In this document: in pieces, positions 1 to 8,684 of the stretch
How positions within the stretch are numbered: the stretch's first letter is position 1
How the letters are laid out: every line of letters starts with the position of its first letter
Source: an uncultured bacterium
Lineage (GTDB): Bacteria; Planctomycetota; UBA1135
Length of the DNA: 45,451 nt
NCBI GenBank assembly: GCA_937919925.1
Contig: CALFOT010000088.1
Coordinates: 1 to 45,451 of the forward strand
Reading direction: 5' to 3'
Notes under the pieces: generated by a model
The model's input: only the letters and a program-made list of their open reading frames with translations
Databases searched by the model: none
Told to the model about the DNA's origin: nothing
Translations under genes and position numbers: made by a program

Positions 1-2
1 CT

Positions 3-587
3 GCGTTGGGCTACCTGCAGCTTCCTTTCGAGGAGCTACCGCAAGACCGAGACGATCGTAGCGCCTTGATTGCCGCCAGTGGCCAACCGCTCACCCCGGT
101 GTTGGTCCATGATGGCCTTGGGGTGTTTGATTCGGCTGCGATTCTGCGCCACTTGCACGCCACTACTCCAGGCTCCACATTGTTCCCGCACGATCCAGAT
201 GCTATGCGTAAGTTAGAGTCGTGGGAAACTCAGGCGCGTTACGGCGTGAAAGAATCCGTCGGCCCCATGTACTGGATGTTTTTCGGCCGCATGCCCGCTA
301 CGCCAGAAGCCCAAGTGGCTGCTGCGGTAGCGCTGCTGCGCGATACCGAAGCTCTGGAGAAGGCTTTATCCAAGAGTGCCTTTCTGATGGGCGAAAACCC
401 CAATGCCGCTGATTTTACCTGGGCCGGAGTTTTGGCCTACAACGTAGGTTTGGCTACGCCACGTATTCAAGCTGCGCCATTCTTCTCACACTTTTCGGAA
501 CACTACACGCTCTCAGCCGAGCAACGTCCGTTGGTGCGCGCTTGGGTGAGCCGCGTGCTCCAATATGATGCCTGGATTCACGGCTAG
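3..587 (+). CDS. Glutathione S-transferase family protein, 5' partial
   Basis: The reading frame is already open at the left edge, so the true start and the first part of the thioredoxin-like N-terminal domain lie outside the window. The visible N-terminus (ALGYLQLPFEELP, then a PVLVHDG...FDSAAILRHL stretch) fits the GST N-domain, in which the cis-Pro and a Glu/Asp-Ser pair bind the gamma-glutamyl part of glutathione. Here the acidic residue of that pair is D (FDSAAI). The C-terminal half is helical, and FLMGENPNAADFTWAGVLAY matches the GST C-domain folding motif (GxxxxxADF). Members conjugate or reduce electrophiles in the cytoplasm; the substrate cannot be read from the sequence. It ends 15 nt before ispG on the same strand. 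Family assignment is fairly safe, subfamily is not. Confidence 0.8.
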   Translation, partial: ALGYLQLPFEELPQDRDDRSALIAASGQPLTPVLVHDGLGVFDSAAILRHLHATTPGSTLFPHDPDAMRKLESWETQARYGVKESVGPMYWMFFGRMPATPEAQVAAAVALLRDTEALEKALSKSAFLMGENPNAADFTWAGVLAYNVGLATPRIQAAPFFSHFSEHYTLSAEQRPLVRAWVSRVLQYDAWIHG

Positions 588-602
588 ATTAGAATCTCCA
601 TT

Positions 603-1679
603 ATGAAGCGGCGCCCTACCCGTACCGTCACCATAGGTGATTTGCAGCTCGGTTCGGATTTTCCGATTCGTGTGCAGTCGATGACGAGCACGTCTACGCA
701 AGATGCTGGCGCCACGATTTCTCAGCTCCAGAAAATGATTGCCGCAGGTTGTGAGTTGGTGCGGGTCACGGTGAACAACGATCGCGCCGCCGACGCCCTC
801 CCGCAGATTCGCGCAGCATGTTCGGTGCCGTTGATTGCGGATATTCACTTCACCCATCGTTTGGCTTTGCGTTCTATTGATGCTGGCGTGGACAAGGTGC
901 GGTTGAATCCGGGTAACATTGGTAGCATCGAGCGCGTGCAAGAGGTGGTGCGCGCTGCAGCCCAAGCGGGCGTTGCTTTGCGCATTGGTGTGAACTCTGG
1001 TTCGGTCGAAAAAGATTTGCTTGAGAAGTACGGCTGGCCGTCACCGGAAGCGATGGTGGAATCGGCCACGCGGCATTGTGCAACGCTGGAAGAACTGGGT
1101 TTCACAAACTACGTGGTGTCGCTGAAATCTACGGATACCACCACGGTGCTGCAAGCCAACCGTTTGTTTGCCGCAGCTACCGACGTGCCGTTGCACCTAG
1201 GCGTGACTGAAGCTGGGCGCGGTGTGTACGGCTCTTTGAAATCAGCGGTAGGGCTAGGCTCCCTGCTGCTCGATGGCATTGGTGATACGATTCGTGTTTC
1301 CTTAACCGGCGATCCAGTTGCAGAATTGCCCATTGCTTACGATATTCTCAAGGCATCGGGCGCGCGCGTCACCAGCCCGGAGTTGATTTCGTGTCCCACT
1401 TGCGGGCGTATAGAAATCGATTTGGAAGCGCTGATGAACGAACTGGAAGAGCGTTTGCAAGGCGAGGTGGTGCCGGTCAAAATTGCCGTGCTTGGTTGTG
1501 TAGTGAATGGCCCTGGGGAAGCGCAAGAGGCGGATATCGGTATCGCTGGCGGCGGCGGCAAAGGCATTCTTTATCGTAATGGCAAGCAGGTGCGCGTGGT
1601 GCCGGAAGCGGAGATGGTGGATGCACTTTTGGAGGAAATTCAAAAGTGGAAAAACGAGCGCGGCCCGCTCAAGGTTTAA
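603..1679 (+). CDS. ispG: 4-hydroxy-3-methylbut-2-en-1-yl diphosphate synthase (IspG/GcpE)
   Basis: IspG carries out the penultimate step of the MEP isoprenoid pathway in the cytoplasm, reductively converting the cyclic diphosphate MEcPP to HMBPP with a [4Fe-4S] cluster. The 358-residue protein has the usual bacterial length. The N-terminal TIM-barrel domain carries QSMTST (25-30), the DIHF motif (80-83) and the KVRLNPGN stretch (98-105). The C-terminal cluster domain has CPTC (C264, C267), C299 in GCVVNGPGE, and E306, the fourth ligand in the family. The ATG at 603 gives the expected N-terminus, with MKRRPTRTVTIGD leading straight into the barrel. The gene runs towards a convergent lipoprotein gene and ends inside a strong hairpin. 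No other MEP pathway gene is in view. Confidence 0.97.
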   Translation: MKRRPTRTVTIGDLQLGSDFPIRVQSMTSTSTQDAGATISQLQKMIAAGCELVRVTVNNDRAADALPQIRAACSVPLIADIHFTHRLALRSIDAGVDKVRLNPGNIGSIERVQEVVRAAAQAGVALRIGVNSGSVEKDLLEKYGWPSPEAMVESATRHCATLEELGFTNYVVSLKSTDTTTVLQANRLFAAATDVPLHLGVTEAGRGVYGSLKSAVGLGSLLLDGIGDTIRVSLTGDPVAELPIAYDILKASGARVTSPELISCPTCGRIEIDLEALMNELEERLQGEVVPVKIAVLGCVVNGPGEAQEADIGIAGGGGKGILYRNGKQVRVVPEAEMVDALLEEIQKWKNERGPLKV

Positions 1680-1694
1680 GTTGAACGGGCCGCG
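1659..1694. terminator. Bidirectional hairpin between ispG and the convergent lipoprotein gene
   Basis: CGCGGCCCG (1659-1667) pairs perfectly with CGGGCCGCG (1686-1694). After one mismatch the stem continues for four pairs (TCAA/TTGA), leaving an 8-nt loop. The left arm lies inside the last codons of ispG. On the minus strand the stem is followed within a few bases by a run of five T, as in an intrinsic terminator for the gene that starts at 2953. On the plus strand there is no T run, so it is weaker there. Confidence 0.6.
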
Positions 1695-1714
1695 TTGAGA
1701 AGTTCGCTGTGTGT

Positions 1715-2953
1715 TTAGCGCGCGATAAAGATTTCGCGTTCGTTCGCGGACTGGTTGCGCATCCGATGGCGGAAGGCATCTAGTTCCGCTGCCGAGGCAT
1801 TCTCCGGATCGTAGTTTTCGAAATCGAAAGGCACACTACGGCCCGAGGAATCGAGTGGGCGCACCACCACGATTAGTGAATCGCTTTGCAACCATTCGAA
1901 GGATACTGACGCCGTTGGCTCTTCCTGAGTGGATAACTCCACAATGCCGAAGGCAATCGGCTTGCCCCAGTTGATGCTGTTGGAATCCACGCCGGCGTAG
2001 ATTGCGTATTCAAGTTGGCCTGCGCGAGCACCGCTGAAAGGCAAGCTTTCAGGATCCGAGGCGTGCGGGAAAGTAACTTTGACCGTATCAAAGGCCGTGA
2101 ACTCTCCATGGTATCGGCCAGCGGATTCCGGATCGCCGAACTCAAATACCGGTGGTGTGGAGTCTGGAGCCGATAAGGCACCTTCAAAAATCCAGGCCAT
2201 GAGGGGCTCTTCCATGGCGGCAAGGCCGGTGGGCTGTGTGAAGTAAGGCAGGTGGCTAAAAAAGTTCGGGAGCATCGTCATGCGGCTAAGGAACTCTGCC
2301 CATGAAGACTCGCCTTGGTAAGGAATCACGAAGCTATCTGGAGCTTGCAGCGTGCCGATCCCAGCGAGTACACCTTCCAGGGTGCTTAAGTCCAAACTGC
2401 CAAGACCGGGAGTGGTGTGACAGCTGAGGCAGGTGGTGCCAGGGGAGCCAGGCATTGGCGTATCCCATAATGGCAAGATGTTGGCGATAAAATCGGCGCT
2501 CCCCGGACCGTAGGTAGCTGGCGTGTGCGCACTGGCGACTTCGGTGGTGATAGAAGTACGCTCATCGGTATCCATGGCCACCACGCGATAGTAAAGAGTG
2601 GTGTTATCAGGCAAGCCAGAATCAATAAAGGATTCAGCCCCCTGTAGCGTGGTTGCGATGAGGGAGGCCTCTTGCTGAGCCAGTGATTCCGTTAGCCCAC
2701 GATAAACACGGTAGCGCATCTGTGCGGAGCCCGCACCGCTGGAAGCGATGACGGCAGGCTGCCAGGAGAGGGTGGCTTCGCTTGGGTTGATGGCGTCGGC
2801 AGTGGAGATGCCATGAAAGAGGATATCCGTGGTGGGTTTGCCGGCATCGGCGGAAGAGGCTCCAGCTCCGATGGATGTGGCCGAACCACCTGATCCACAG
2901 GCGGGGAGGATGGCCAAAAGGGCCAAAGAGAAGCAGGTGAGGGCGGAACGCAT
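1715..2953 (-). CDS. Lipoprotein with fibronectin type III domain and a c-type heme motif
   Basis: I chose the ATG at 2953 because it begins a clean lipoprotein signal (MRSALTCFSLALLAILPAC, lipid-modified C19). A GTG 60 nt upstream would add an unlikely extension. After a Ser/Gly/Ala-rich linker, residues about 43-145 read as a fibronectin III domain (TLSWQPA..., YRVYRG..., LYYRVVAMD). Then comes one CLSCH motif (C175, C178, H179) with a following GLDL-like stretch, and a later PLMAWIFEGA segment that resembles the end of cytochrome c-like domains in planctomycetal surface proteins. The last 120 residues are unrecognised. I infer an exported, membrane-anchored monoheme protein with an adhesion-type module. 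Partner and role are unknown. It is convergent with ispG and divergent from the GHMP-like gene. Confidence 0.7.
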   Translation of the reverse strand: MRSALTCFSLALLAILPACGSGGSATSIGAGASSADAGKPTTDILFHGISTADAINPSEATLSWQPAVIASSGAGSAQMRYRVYRGLTESLAQQEASLIATTLQGAESFIDSGLPDNTTLYYRVVAMDTDERTSITTEVASAHTPATYGPGSADFIANILPLWDTPMPGSPGTTCLSCHTTPGLGSLDLSTLEGVLAGIGTLQAPDSFVIPYQGESSWAEFLSRMTMLPNFFSHLPYFTQPTGLAAMEEPLMAWIFEGALSAPDSTPPVFEFGDPESAGRYHGEFTAFDTVKVTFPHASDPESLPFSGARAGQLEYAIYAGVDSNSINWGKPIAFGIVELSTQEEPTASVSFEWLQSDSLIVVVRPLDSSGRSVPFDFENYDPENASAAELDAFRHRMRNQSANEREIFIAR

Positions 2954-3067
2954 GAATTTGAGGAGACCAAGGCAAGATTCGTTGGGGGGCAGGTCTCTGT
3001 GGGAATCATACACTACGTTTTAATGATGGAAGGGTTGCGTTTTTCTCTCCGCACGGCGATAACACTA

Positions 3068-3080
3068 CCCCAACTTGGGG
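3068..3080. promoter_or_regulatory. Short palindrome in divergent intergenic region, possible operator
   Basis: CCCCAACTTGGGG is a 13-nt inverted repeat (6-bp arms, single central base). It lies between the divergent genes starting at 2953 (minus) and 3105 (plus), just ahead of the AGGA ribosome binding site at 3095. Its position would suit an operator, but the arms are short and nothing else supports the call. Confidence 0.25.
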
Positions 3081-3104
3081 ATCTGAAAAATTTTAGGACT
3101 TAAA

Positions 3105-4565
3105 GTGCCTGTACCCTCTCTCCTGCCCACCCTTCTTCCGTTCGCAGCGCTACTCCGTGGAGCAGCAGCCGATGTGTTGCAACTCGATGCCCCGCTATGG
3201 ATTACGCGCGCTCCGGGGTGCCTGGATTTGGTTGGCGGCCCGTCAGAATTGCCCGGTTCCGCGTCGGTCAGCATTGCTACGGGGCGTTCCGCCTATTGTG
3301 CGATCCAAAACCAGGCAGACGATAAAATTTTGATTCGTTTTCTGCGATCTGAACCCAAAGGGGGCAATTTGGAGTGGTCGGGTAAGATTTCCACGATCTA
3401 CACAAAGAAGGGGCCACCGCGGAGTTTGGCCGTTTTACAGGCTTTATTTGAGGCGGATGGCGCCATGTGGATGATGGAAATGATGGCCGTAATGATTGGA
3501 TTACGGCGAACCCACCAGTTGAACACCCCAAAACAAGGGTTTGTACTTGTTATTTGGGATTGGATGCCGGATGGCGCGGGATATGGTGTCGAAGCCGCAG
3601 TGGCCACCGCCACAGCACTTGCATTCAAGGCTTCCACTGGTCTGGATAAGAAGAGGGTCGATGGCATTCGTATTGCCCGAGCGCTTATCTACGGTTACAA
3701 GGAAACCTTGCACCGTAGCCTTTCCATGACTCAAGTACTGACTTGCGCCGTTGCCCAAAGGGGTTGTTTGTTGGCGATTGAACATGGCTTGGACCCGGTC
3801 ATGCAGTGGCTTCCTCTGCCTGAACACGTCGTGGTGGCCTCCATTGACGCTGGCGGCGGGCCAGCAGCGCCGGATATGGCACGCCATGCGACCATTGGTG
3901 CCCGCATGGGGCTGGAGCACCTGAATAAGGCCCTGAAAAAGGCCAAGCTGCCGCGTCGCGGGGGTTGGGGGCAGGTGTCCTCGGCTGAGTTCGAAGGTGG
4001 TTTGCGTAGTCACGTGCCAACCAAAGAAAGTGGCAAAGATTGGCTGTCCAAATTCAAAACTCCCCAAGATGAGGAGCTTCTGTCTTTGGTGCCGGTGGAC
4101 GAAAACTTTCGGGAGCGGGCCTTGTCGGAGCATCATGTGCGGGAAAGTGCCCGTGCGCGGCGCCTGCTGCAGCATTTGCAGGATTACAGTCGCACCAAGA
4201 GAGAGGATTTTCTGGCCGAAGCAGGGCGCGTTCTCAATAGCGCCCACCGCTCATTGGTCGAAAAATGCGCTTTCAAGGATGACAATGTTACAGCCTTGCG
4301 TGCTGAATTAACTTCTGCCGGTCGCAAAGCAGGTCTGTTCGGTTCCCGCCTGGCTGATGGCGGTGCCGGGTCTGCAATCATGGTGATTGGCCATGCCACA
4401 GCCATGCCGCGTTTGCGTGAGCTGGCAGCAGTGCATAAGAAAACCTTTGGTGTTGGTGGCCAGGTCTTTCATGAGGTGGGCCAAGGCGGTGTCCTTGATG
4501 GCTGGTGGGAAGGTGTTCTCAATGCAGATGAGGAGAAGAAGTCGGATGCGAGTAAGAAATCTTAG
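3105..4565 (+). CDS. GHMP kinase superfamily protein (galactokinase-like), divergent motif 2
   Basis: The start is GTG with AGGA six bases upstream. Motif 1 of GHMP kinases is recognisable at 34-51 (TRAPGCLDLVGGPSELPG, compare RAPGRxxLxGxHxDY in galactokinases). The glycine-rich C-terminal motif 3 is at about 414-429 (SRLADGGAGSAIMVIG). The ATP-binding motif 2, normally PxGxGLSSS, reads MPDGAGYGVEAA at 154-165, so the catalytic serine run is missing. The overall length of 486 fits a sugar 1-kinase such as galactokinase or arabinokinase. The lost motif means it may bind a sugar or nucleotide without being a normal kinase. The start of an aminopeptidase gene overlaps its last 20 nt, so the two are probably translated together. 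No sugar pathway gene is nearby; the substrate is unknown. Confidence 0.7.
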   Translation: MPVPSLLPTLLPFAALLRGAAADVLQLDAPLWITRAPGCLDLVGGPSELPGSASVSIATGRSAYCAIQNQADDKILIRFLRSEPKGGNLEWSGKISTIYTKKGPPRSLAVLQALFEADGAMWMMEMMAVMIGLRRTHQLNTPKQGFVLVIWDWMPDGAGYGVEAAVATATALAFKASTGLDKKRVDGIRIARALIYGYKETLHRSLSMTQVLTCAVAQRGCLLAIEHGLDPVMQWLPLPEHVVVASIDAGGGPAAPDMARHATIGARMGLEHLNKALKKAKLPRRGGWGQVSSAEFEGGLRSHVPTKESGKDWLSKFKTPQDEELLSLVPVDENFRERALSEHHVRESARARRLLQHLQDYSRTKREDFLAEAGRVLNSAHRSLVEKCAFKDDNVTALRAELTSAGRKAGLFGSRLADGGAGSAIMVIGHATAMPRLRELAAVHKKTFGVGGQVFHEVGQGGVLDGWWEGVLNADEEKKSDASKKS

Positions 4566-7056
4566 ATACCTCTCACTTGCGCTGTTGGGCTTTAGCTTGG
4601 CGGCGTGTCAAGCGCCTCCCACGGCGGCAGTCAACGATCCACTAAGCGCAACCACCGAGCATGACTGGGATCGTGGCATCGATGTCATTTCGTACGGATT
4701 AGATTTTGAAATCCGTGCCAACAAAGTTGGTTTCGACGGCAGCACCCGGGTGCGTTTAGTGGCCACGCGGTCATTGGATGAAATCGTTCTCGATGCAGCG
4801 GACATGCGCATTTTGACTGTCAGTAGTGAGAGCTCGCGTTTTGCTCTTGGCGCTTTCCACTACAACCAGCAAGAGTTGCGCATTCCAGTAGCTCCAGCTT
4901 TGGCTCGCGGTGATTCCATCACCATCGATATTCATTACCACGCGGCAGGATTTGCCGGCATGCATTTTGTCTTGCCGAGTGAAAGTGGCGTTGCCCATAT
5001 TCCGCATGTGTTTACCCAGGGCGAGGCTCTGCGCGCGCGTTTTTGGTTTCCATGCAATGATGTGCCAAGTGATCGCGCCTCGCATACCTTGCGTGCGCGG
5101 GTGCCGCGTACTTGGATTACGATCGCGGCTGGCGAACAGCTTGATCATCAAGTCGAGCAGAATAACGGGACCGCGGTGGATACGTGGGCACTCGATCAAG
5201 AAATGCCTCCCTACTTGTTCACCTTCGCGGCTGGTCCGTTTGTAAAGGTGGAAGACCGCTGGGGCAATTTACCGCTGTGGTTTGTGGGCGAGCCGCAAGA
5301 CGTCGGCATGTTGCGCGCATCCTTTGCCGAAACCGCCGCGGTGTTGGCATTTTTTAGCGATTACACCGGCTTTGAATATCCCTTTGCGAAGTATGCACAG
5401 GTCGCCGTGCGCGATTTCCCTTTTGGCGGAATGGAAAATGCTTCTGCCACTACTGTCACGCGCGCTTCCTTGCACCCAGCGGCATATCAGGATGCACTCC
5501 CCACTTGGGGACTAGTGGCACACGAAGCCGCGCACCAATGGTTTGGCGATACTGTCACGTGCAAAACCTGGCCGGACGCTTGGTTAAACGAGGGTTTTGC
5601 CACTTATTTTAATCTGCTCTATCGCCGCGAGCGTGAAGGGGAGGCATCCTTTCAGTATGCGATGGGCCAAACAGTAGATGGTTATTTAGCCGCTTGTCGT
5701 GGCGCGAACGTGCGCCCTCTGGTGAAGCAGGATTACCGCCTGCCGATGGATTTATTTTTCGACGGCACGATTTATCCCGGTGGTGCAGCTCGGCTAAATT
5801 TACTGCGCGGTTTGCTTGGAGAAGATCATTTTCGTGCTGGCATCAAGCTTTATCTGCACAAGAACGCCTTCCAATCGGTGACTAGCGAAGATTTACGCAT
5901 GGCTCTGGAAGAAGCGAGCGGCGTCGATTTGAAGTTGTTCTTTGAACAATGGGTTTATCAGCCTGGGTACCCTGAGTTGGATTTCACTTGGAACCACCGC
6001 GATGGCATCTTGCAGCTGCAGCTTGCCCAAGTGCAATCCACCGCCGGCGGTGTTCCCGCTAATTTTCATTTCCCGCTCGATATCCACTGGCAAGAGAGCG
6101 GTATTTGGCGTCACGCTCGTTTTGAGGTCACCGCCGAAGACCAAGTTTTTGAAGTGCCCACCGGTACTGCTTTTGATGGTTGGGTTGAGTTCGATCCACA
6201 TGCTTATTTACCGGCGCGTTTGAGTATCCATGAACCAGCTGGCGCGACTACTTTACGCGCGGAACGTGGATGGAGTGCACGCAGTCGCGCATTAGCAATA
6301 CGCGAGCTTGCCGATTACACCGACGACAACACCACTACCCTATTGTGGAAAATTGCTCGTGCTGATGCCGTACCAGGTATTCGTGCCGAGTGTATTCGAG
6401 TACTTGCACAACGCTGCGGCGGCCAGCCAGCCTACCTCACTCAATTTCGTGCAGCTTATGAAGCAGAGCGTGATGCTGGGGTGAAGCTCGCCTGGTGGAC
6501 ACAGCTTGGTCGCTTCGCCGATAACGAAGTGATTCATTTTTTGCTGACAGAACGCTTGTCTTCGGCAACGGCTCAAACCGGCGAACGTGTTGCCGCCTTG
6601 TTTGCGCTCACTGCGGAGATGACCTTTCAGCAGAAGTTCGGTTTTGCGCGTGCGTGGATTGATGTGCCAGGTGAGGGTGGTCGTCTTGCTAACGCAGCTT
6701 TGGCTCTGGTGATTGAGGCTGGACAAGCCAATCTCAATTCGGACTTGGGAAATGCTGTCTTCCAGATTTTGCTGCCTCTGTCTTGGAGCGGCAACGATAC
6801 TCCAGTGCGAATCCAAGCCCTTCAGGGTCTGGCGCCATGGTTGGCGCAAGTGCCCAAGCAAAATGCGGAGGCGGCGCAAAAATCTTTAGTTACCAGCTAT
6901 CGCAACGCGCTGTTGGCGCCTTCCGCAACCTTACGCCGCGCCGCAGTAACAGCCATCCGTGGCTATCATGCCTTGTTCGCCGCTGAGATTGCAGAGCTCA
7001 TGCGCCGCGAACCCGATGCCCGCATCCGTCGCCTGCTCGAAGAAGGTGCTAACTAA
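4546..7056 (+). CDS. M1 family zinc aminopeptidase, lipoprotein
   Basis: I chose the ATG at 4546, with AGGAG at 4531-4535, because it opens a lipoprotein signal ending in LAAC (C21). Upstream in-frame codons encode unrelated sequence over the previous gene. The catalytic domain has the M1 signatures: GGMEN (294-298, the exopeptidase GxMEN motif that binds the free N-terminus), HEAAH (H326, E327, H330) and the third zinc ligand E349 in NEGFA, at the usual 18-residue spacing. The C-terminal part from about residue 590 is helical and rich in Arg/Ala/Leu, like the HEAT-type C-terminal domain of M1 enzymes. The protein should sit in the envelope and trim amino acids from peptides, possibly for nutrient uptake. 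It overlaps the GHMP-like gene by 20 nt. Confidence 0.93.
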   Translation: MRVRNLRYLSLALLGFSLAACQAPPTAAVNDPLSATTEHDWDRGIDVISYGLDFEIRANKVGFDGSTRVRLVATRSLDEIVLDAADMRILTVSSESSRFALGAFHYNQQELRIPVAPALARGDSITIDIHYHAAGFAGMHFVLPSESGVAHIPHVFTQGEALRARFWFPCNDVPSDRASHTLRARVPRTWITIAAGEQLDHQVEQNNGTAVDTWALDQEMPPYLFTFAAGPFVKVEDRWGNLPLWFVGEPQDVGMLRASFAETAAVLAFFSDYTGFEYPFAKYAQVAVRDFPFGGMENASATTVTRASLHPAAYQDALPTWGLVAHEAAHQWFGDTVTCKTWPDAWLNEGFATYFNLLYRREREGEASFQYAMGQTVDGYLAACRGANVRPLVKQDYRLPMDLFFDGTIYPGGAARLNLLRGLLGEDHFRAGIKLYLHKNAFQSVTSEDLRMALEEASGVDLKLFFEQWVYQPGYPELDFTWNHRDGILQLQLAQVQSTAGGVPANFHFPLDIHWQESGIWRHARFEVTAEDQVFEVPTGTAFDGWVEFDPHAYLPARLSIHEPAGATTLRAERGWSARSRALAIRELADYTDDNTTTLLWKIARADAVPGIRAECIRVLAQRCGGQPAYLTQFRAAYEAERDAGVKLAWWTQLGRFADNEVIHFLLTERLSSATAQTGERVAALFALTAEMTFQQKFGFARAWIDVPGEGGRLANAALALVIEAGQANLNSDLGNAVFQILLPLSWSGNDTPVRIQALQGLAPWLAQVPKQNAEAAQKSLVTSYRNALLAPSATLRRAAVTAIRGYHALFAAEIAELMRREPDARIRRLLEEGAN

Positions 7057-7088
7057 ACCTGGGGTCTGCCTGTAAGCAGCAGAGCGTC

Positions 7089-8027
7089 TCAGCGCTGTAT
7101 AGTTTCGTGACTTAGCTCGGCAACACTGGCGTTGAACAAGCGTAAGTTGGCGTGATTGTCGCCTCGTTGCAGTGCTTTTAATACCTCGCGATGGCCGATG
7201 CCCCATTCGAGAATGGCATGACTACTTTTCCGTGCAAAATTTGCATGGGCACGAAAAGTCTCGCTCAACCCACGTCGCTGCCGGGCATAAAGTTGGAAGG
7301 ATTCCTCATTGGCAGCGAGGAGTTTTCCAACTTCCACTAAATCGGCTGCAGGTTCTCCGCTAACGGTTCCAGCGCCCGCAGCAACCATTGCGAATGCGTC
7401 GCGCAAGCGATCTTGCCGCTGCAAGAGAACCTCGCGCACCGCCAACTCCTTGCGCCATTGGCTAGCCAATAAATCCAGTGCCACCATCTCCTGAGCTTCA
7501 AGCTCGTCGACGAGCCCAGCACATGCAGTGGACAGGTTCTCGCAGAGAATCGCAATGACTGGGTTGGCGGCTTCCATGGCAGCAACCACCGAGTTCGCCT
7601 CCATAATGCGTAGCGTGGCTGCTTGGTGTTGCTCCACGGTAATGCCGAATGACCCGGCAAGCCCAGTTTGCAACAAGTGGATATGGAGCTCGTGGAATGC
7701 TTTGGAAATCCCGCGCACCGGATGGGTTTGGAAAGCGCGTCGTGAAATCGCTACATCCACGTCGGCGAGGTAAGCCTCCAACGCGCGCCATGCCATGACC
7801 TGCCGCGCGTATTCCTGTTGTAAATCGAAACCTAGTTGCCGCGCCGCCTTGTACTCTTCACTGCCCGGATGGAAGTAGCCCAACAGCGCAGTGCTAAGAT
7901 TTTCCCCACTCTGCTCCACCGAACTTGCCAGCCGTAAAGTGCTGACCGACCACGGCTCATACTCCACAGGCACGACGCAAGTCGGCAGGCAGAGCAGGAG
8001 CAGAGGGGTTAGGACAGAAATCCTCAT
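7089..8027 (-). CDS. Predicted helical lipoprotein, function unknown
   Basis: I start this gene at the ATG at 8027, which gives a short signal peptide with lipobox LPTC (C17). A longer frame reaches 8114 but would run into the divergent glycosylase gene and lacks a signal. The mature 295 residues look almost entirely alpha-helical, with many Ala, Glu, Leu and Arg and heptad-like stretches (for example LASQWRKELAVREVLLQRQDRL). This suggests a helical bundle or coiled coil facing the periplasm. I do not recognise the family. It is convergent with the aminopeptidase gene (32 nt apart), and its start codon is only 20 nt from that of the divergent glycosylase gene. Confidence 0.65.
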   Translation of the reverse strand: MRISVLTPLLLLCLPTCVVPVEYEPWSVSTLRLASSVEQSGENLSTALLGYFHPGSEEYKAARQLGFDLQQEYARQVMAWRALEAYLADVDVAISRRAFQTHPVRGISKAFHELHIHLLQTGLAGSFGITVEQHQAATLRIMEANSVVAAMEAANPVIAILCENLSTACAGLVDELEAQEMVALDLLASQWRKELAVREVLLQRQDRLRDAFAMVAAGAGTVSGEPAADLVEVGKLLAANEESFQLYARQRRGLSETFRAHANFARKSSHAILEWGIGHREVLKALQRGDNHANLRLFNASVAELSHETIQR

Positions 8028-8047
8028 TACGACTACATTAACTTCCC

Positions 8048-8683
8048 GTGGCAAATCCGACACCCTCGCAGTTGCGCTCGCTGGCACAACGTGATCCGCG
8101 CCTTGGGGCAGCAATGCTCCACTTGCCGAAATTTCCAGGCTTTCCAGAATCAGGCCAACCGCGTCGCACGCGCTATGAGAGCCTTGCCAGTGCGATTGTA
8201 TTTCAGCAGCTTGCTTTCAAGGCCGCCAACACCATTCACGGCCGGGTTTGTGCACTCACTCCGGGCCCGCGTTTTCCGCAACCGCAAGAAATTCTGCAGC
8301 TCTCCGATGAAAATCTGCGTGCGGCGGGATTATCGCGCAGCAAACTTGCCGCCGTGCGTGATCTGGCCGCGCATCTTGGCGACGGCCGCTTGCACCTGGC
8401 AAGCATTCACCACCGCAGCGACTCCGAAATCATCGAAGCCCTCAGTGCCGTGCGTGGCATCGGTAGCTGGACCGCGCAAATGTTCCTGATTTTCCATCTT
8501 GGCCGTCTTGACGTGTTGCCAATTGGAGATCTTGGTGTGCAGGAGGGTTTACGCATTTTGGATGGCTTGGACCAGCGCCCCACACCCAAAGAGCTGCAAG
8601 TACGCGGCGCGGTTTGGGCACCCCTGCGTAGTGTGGCAGCGTGGTTGCTTTACCGCGTGGTGGAGCGTGCCAATACCAAATAG
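8048..8683 (+). CDS. DNA-3-methyladenine glycosylase II, AlkA-type HhH-GPD protein
   Basis: This 211-residue protein matches the HhH-GPD base-excision glycosylases that remove alkylated purines from DNA. ESLASAIVFQQLAFKAA (about 44-60) is the conserved helix ahead of the catalytic domain. The helix-hairpin-helix lies at about 132-149 (LSAVRGIGSWTAQMFLIF), where RGIGSWTA contacts the DNA backbone. The catalytic aspartate is D161 in LPIGDLGV. The short form, lacking the N-terminal domain of E. coli AlkA, is common in other phyla. The start is GTG (MANPTPSQLRSLAQ), and no better ATG exists before the conserved region. The 20-nt gap to the divergent lipoprotein start means the two promoters must overlap each other or the coding ends. 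There is no iron-sulfur cysteine set, so it is not an endonuclease III. Confidence 0.9.
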   Translation: MANPTPSQLRSLAQRDPRLGAAMLHLPKFPGFPESGQPRRTRYESLASAIVFQQLAFKAANTIHGRVCALTPGPRFPQPQEILQLSDENLRAAGLSRSKLAAVRDLAAHLGDGRLHLASIHHRSDSEIIEALSAVRGIGSWTAQMFLIFHLGRLDVLPIGDLGVQEGLRILDGLDQRPTPKELQVRGAVWAPLRSVAAWLLYRVVERANTK

Positions 8684-8684
8684 G

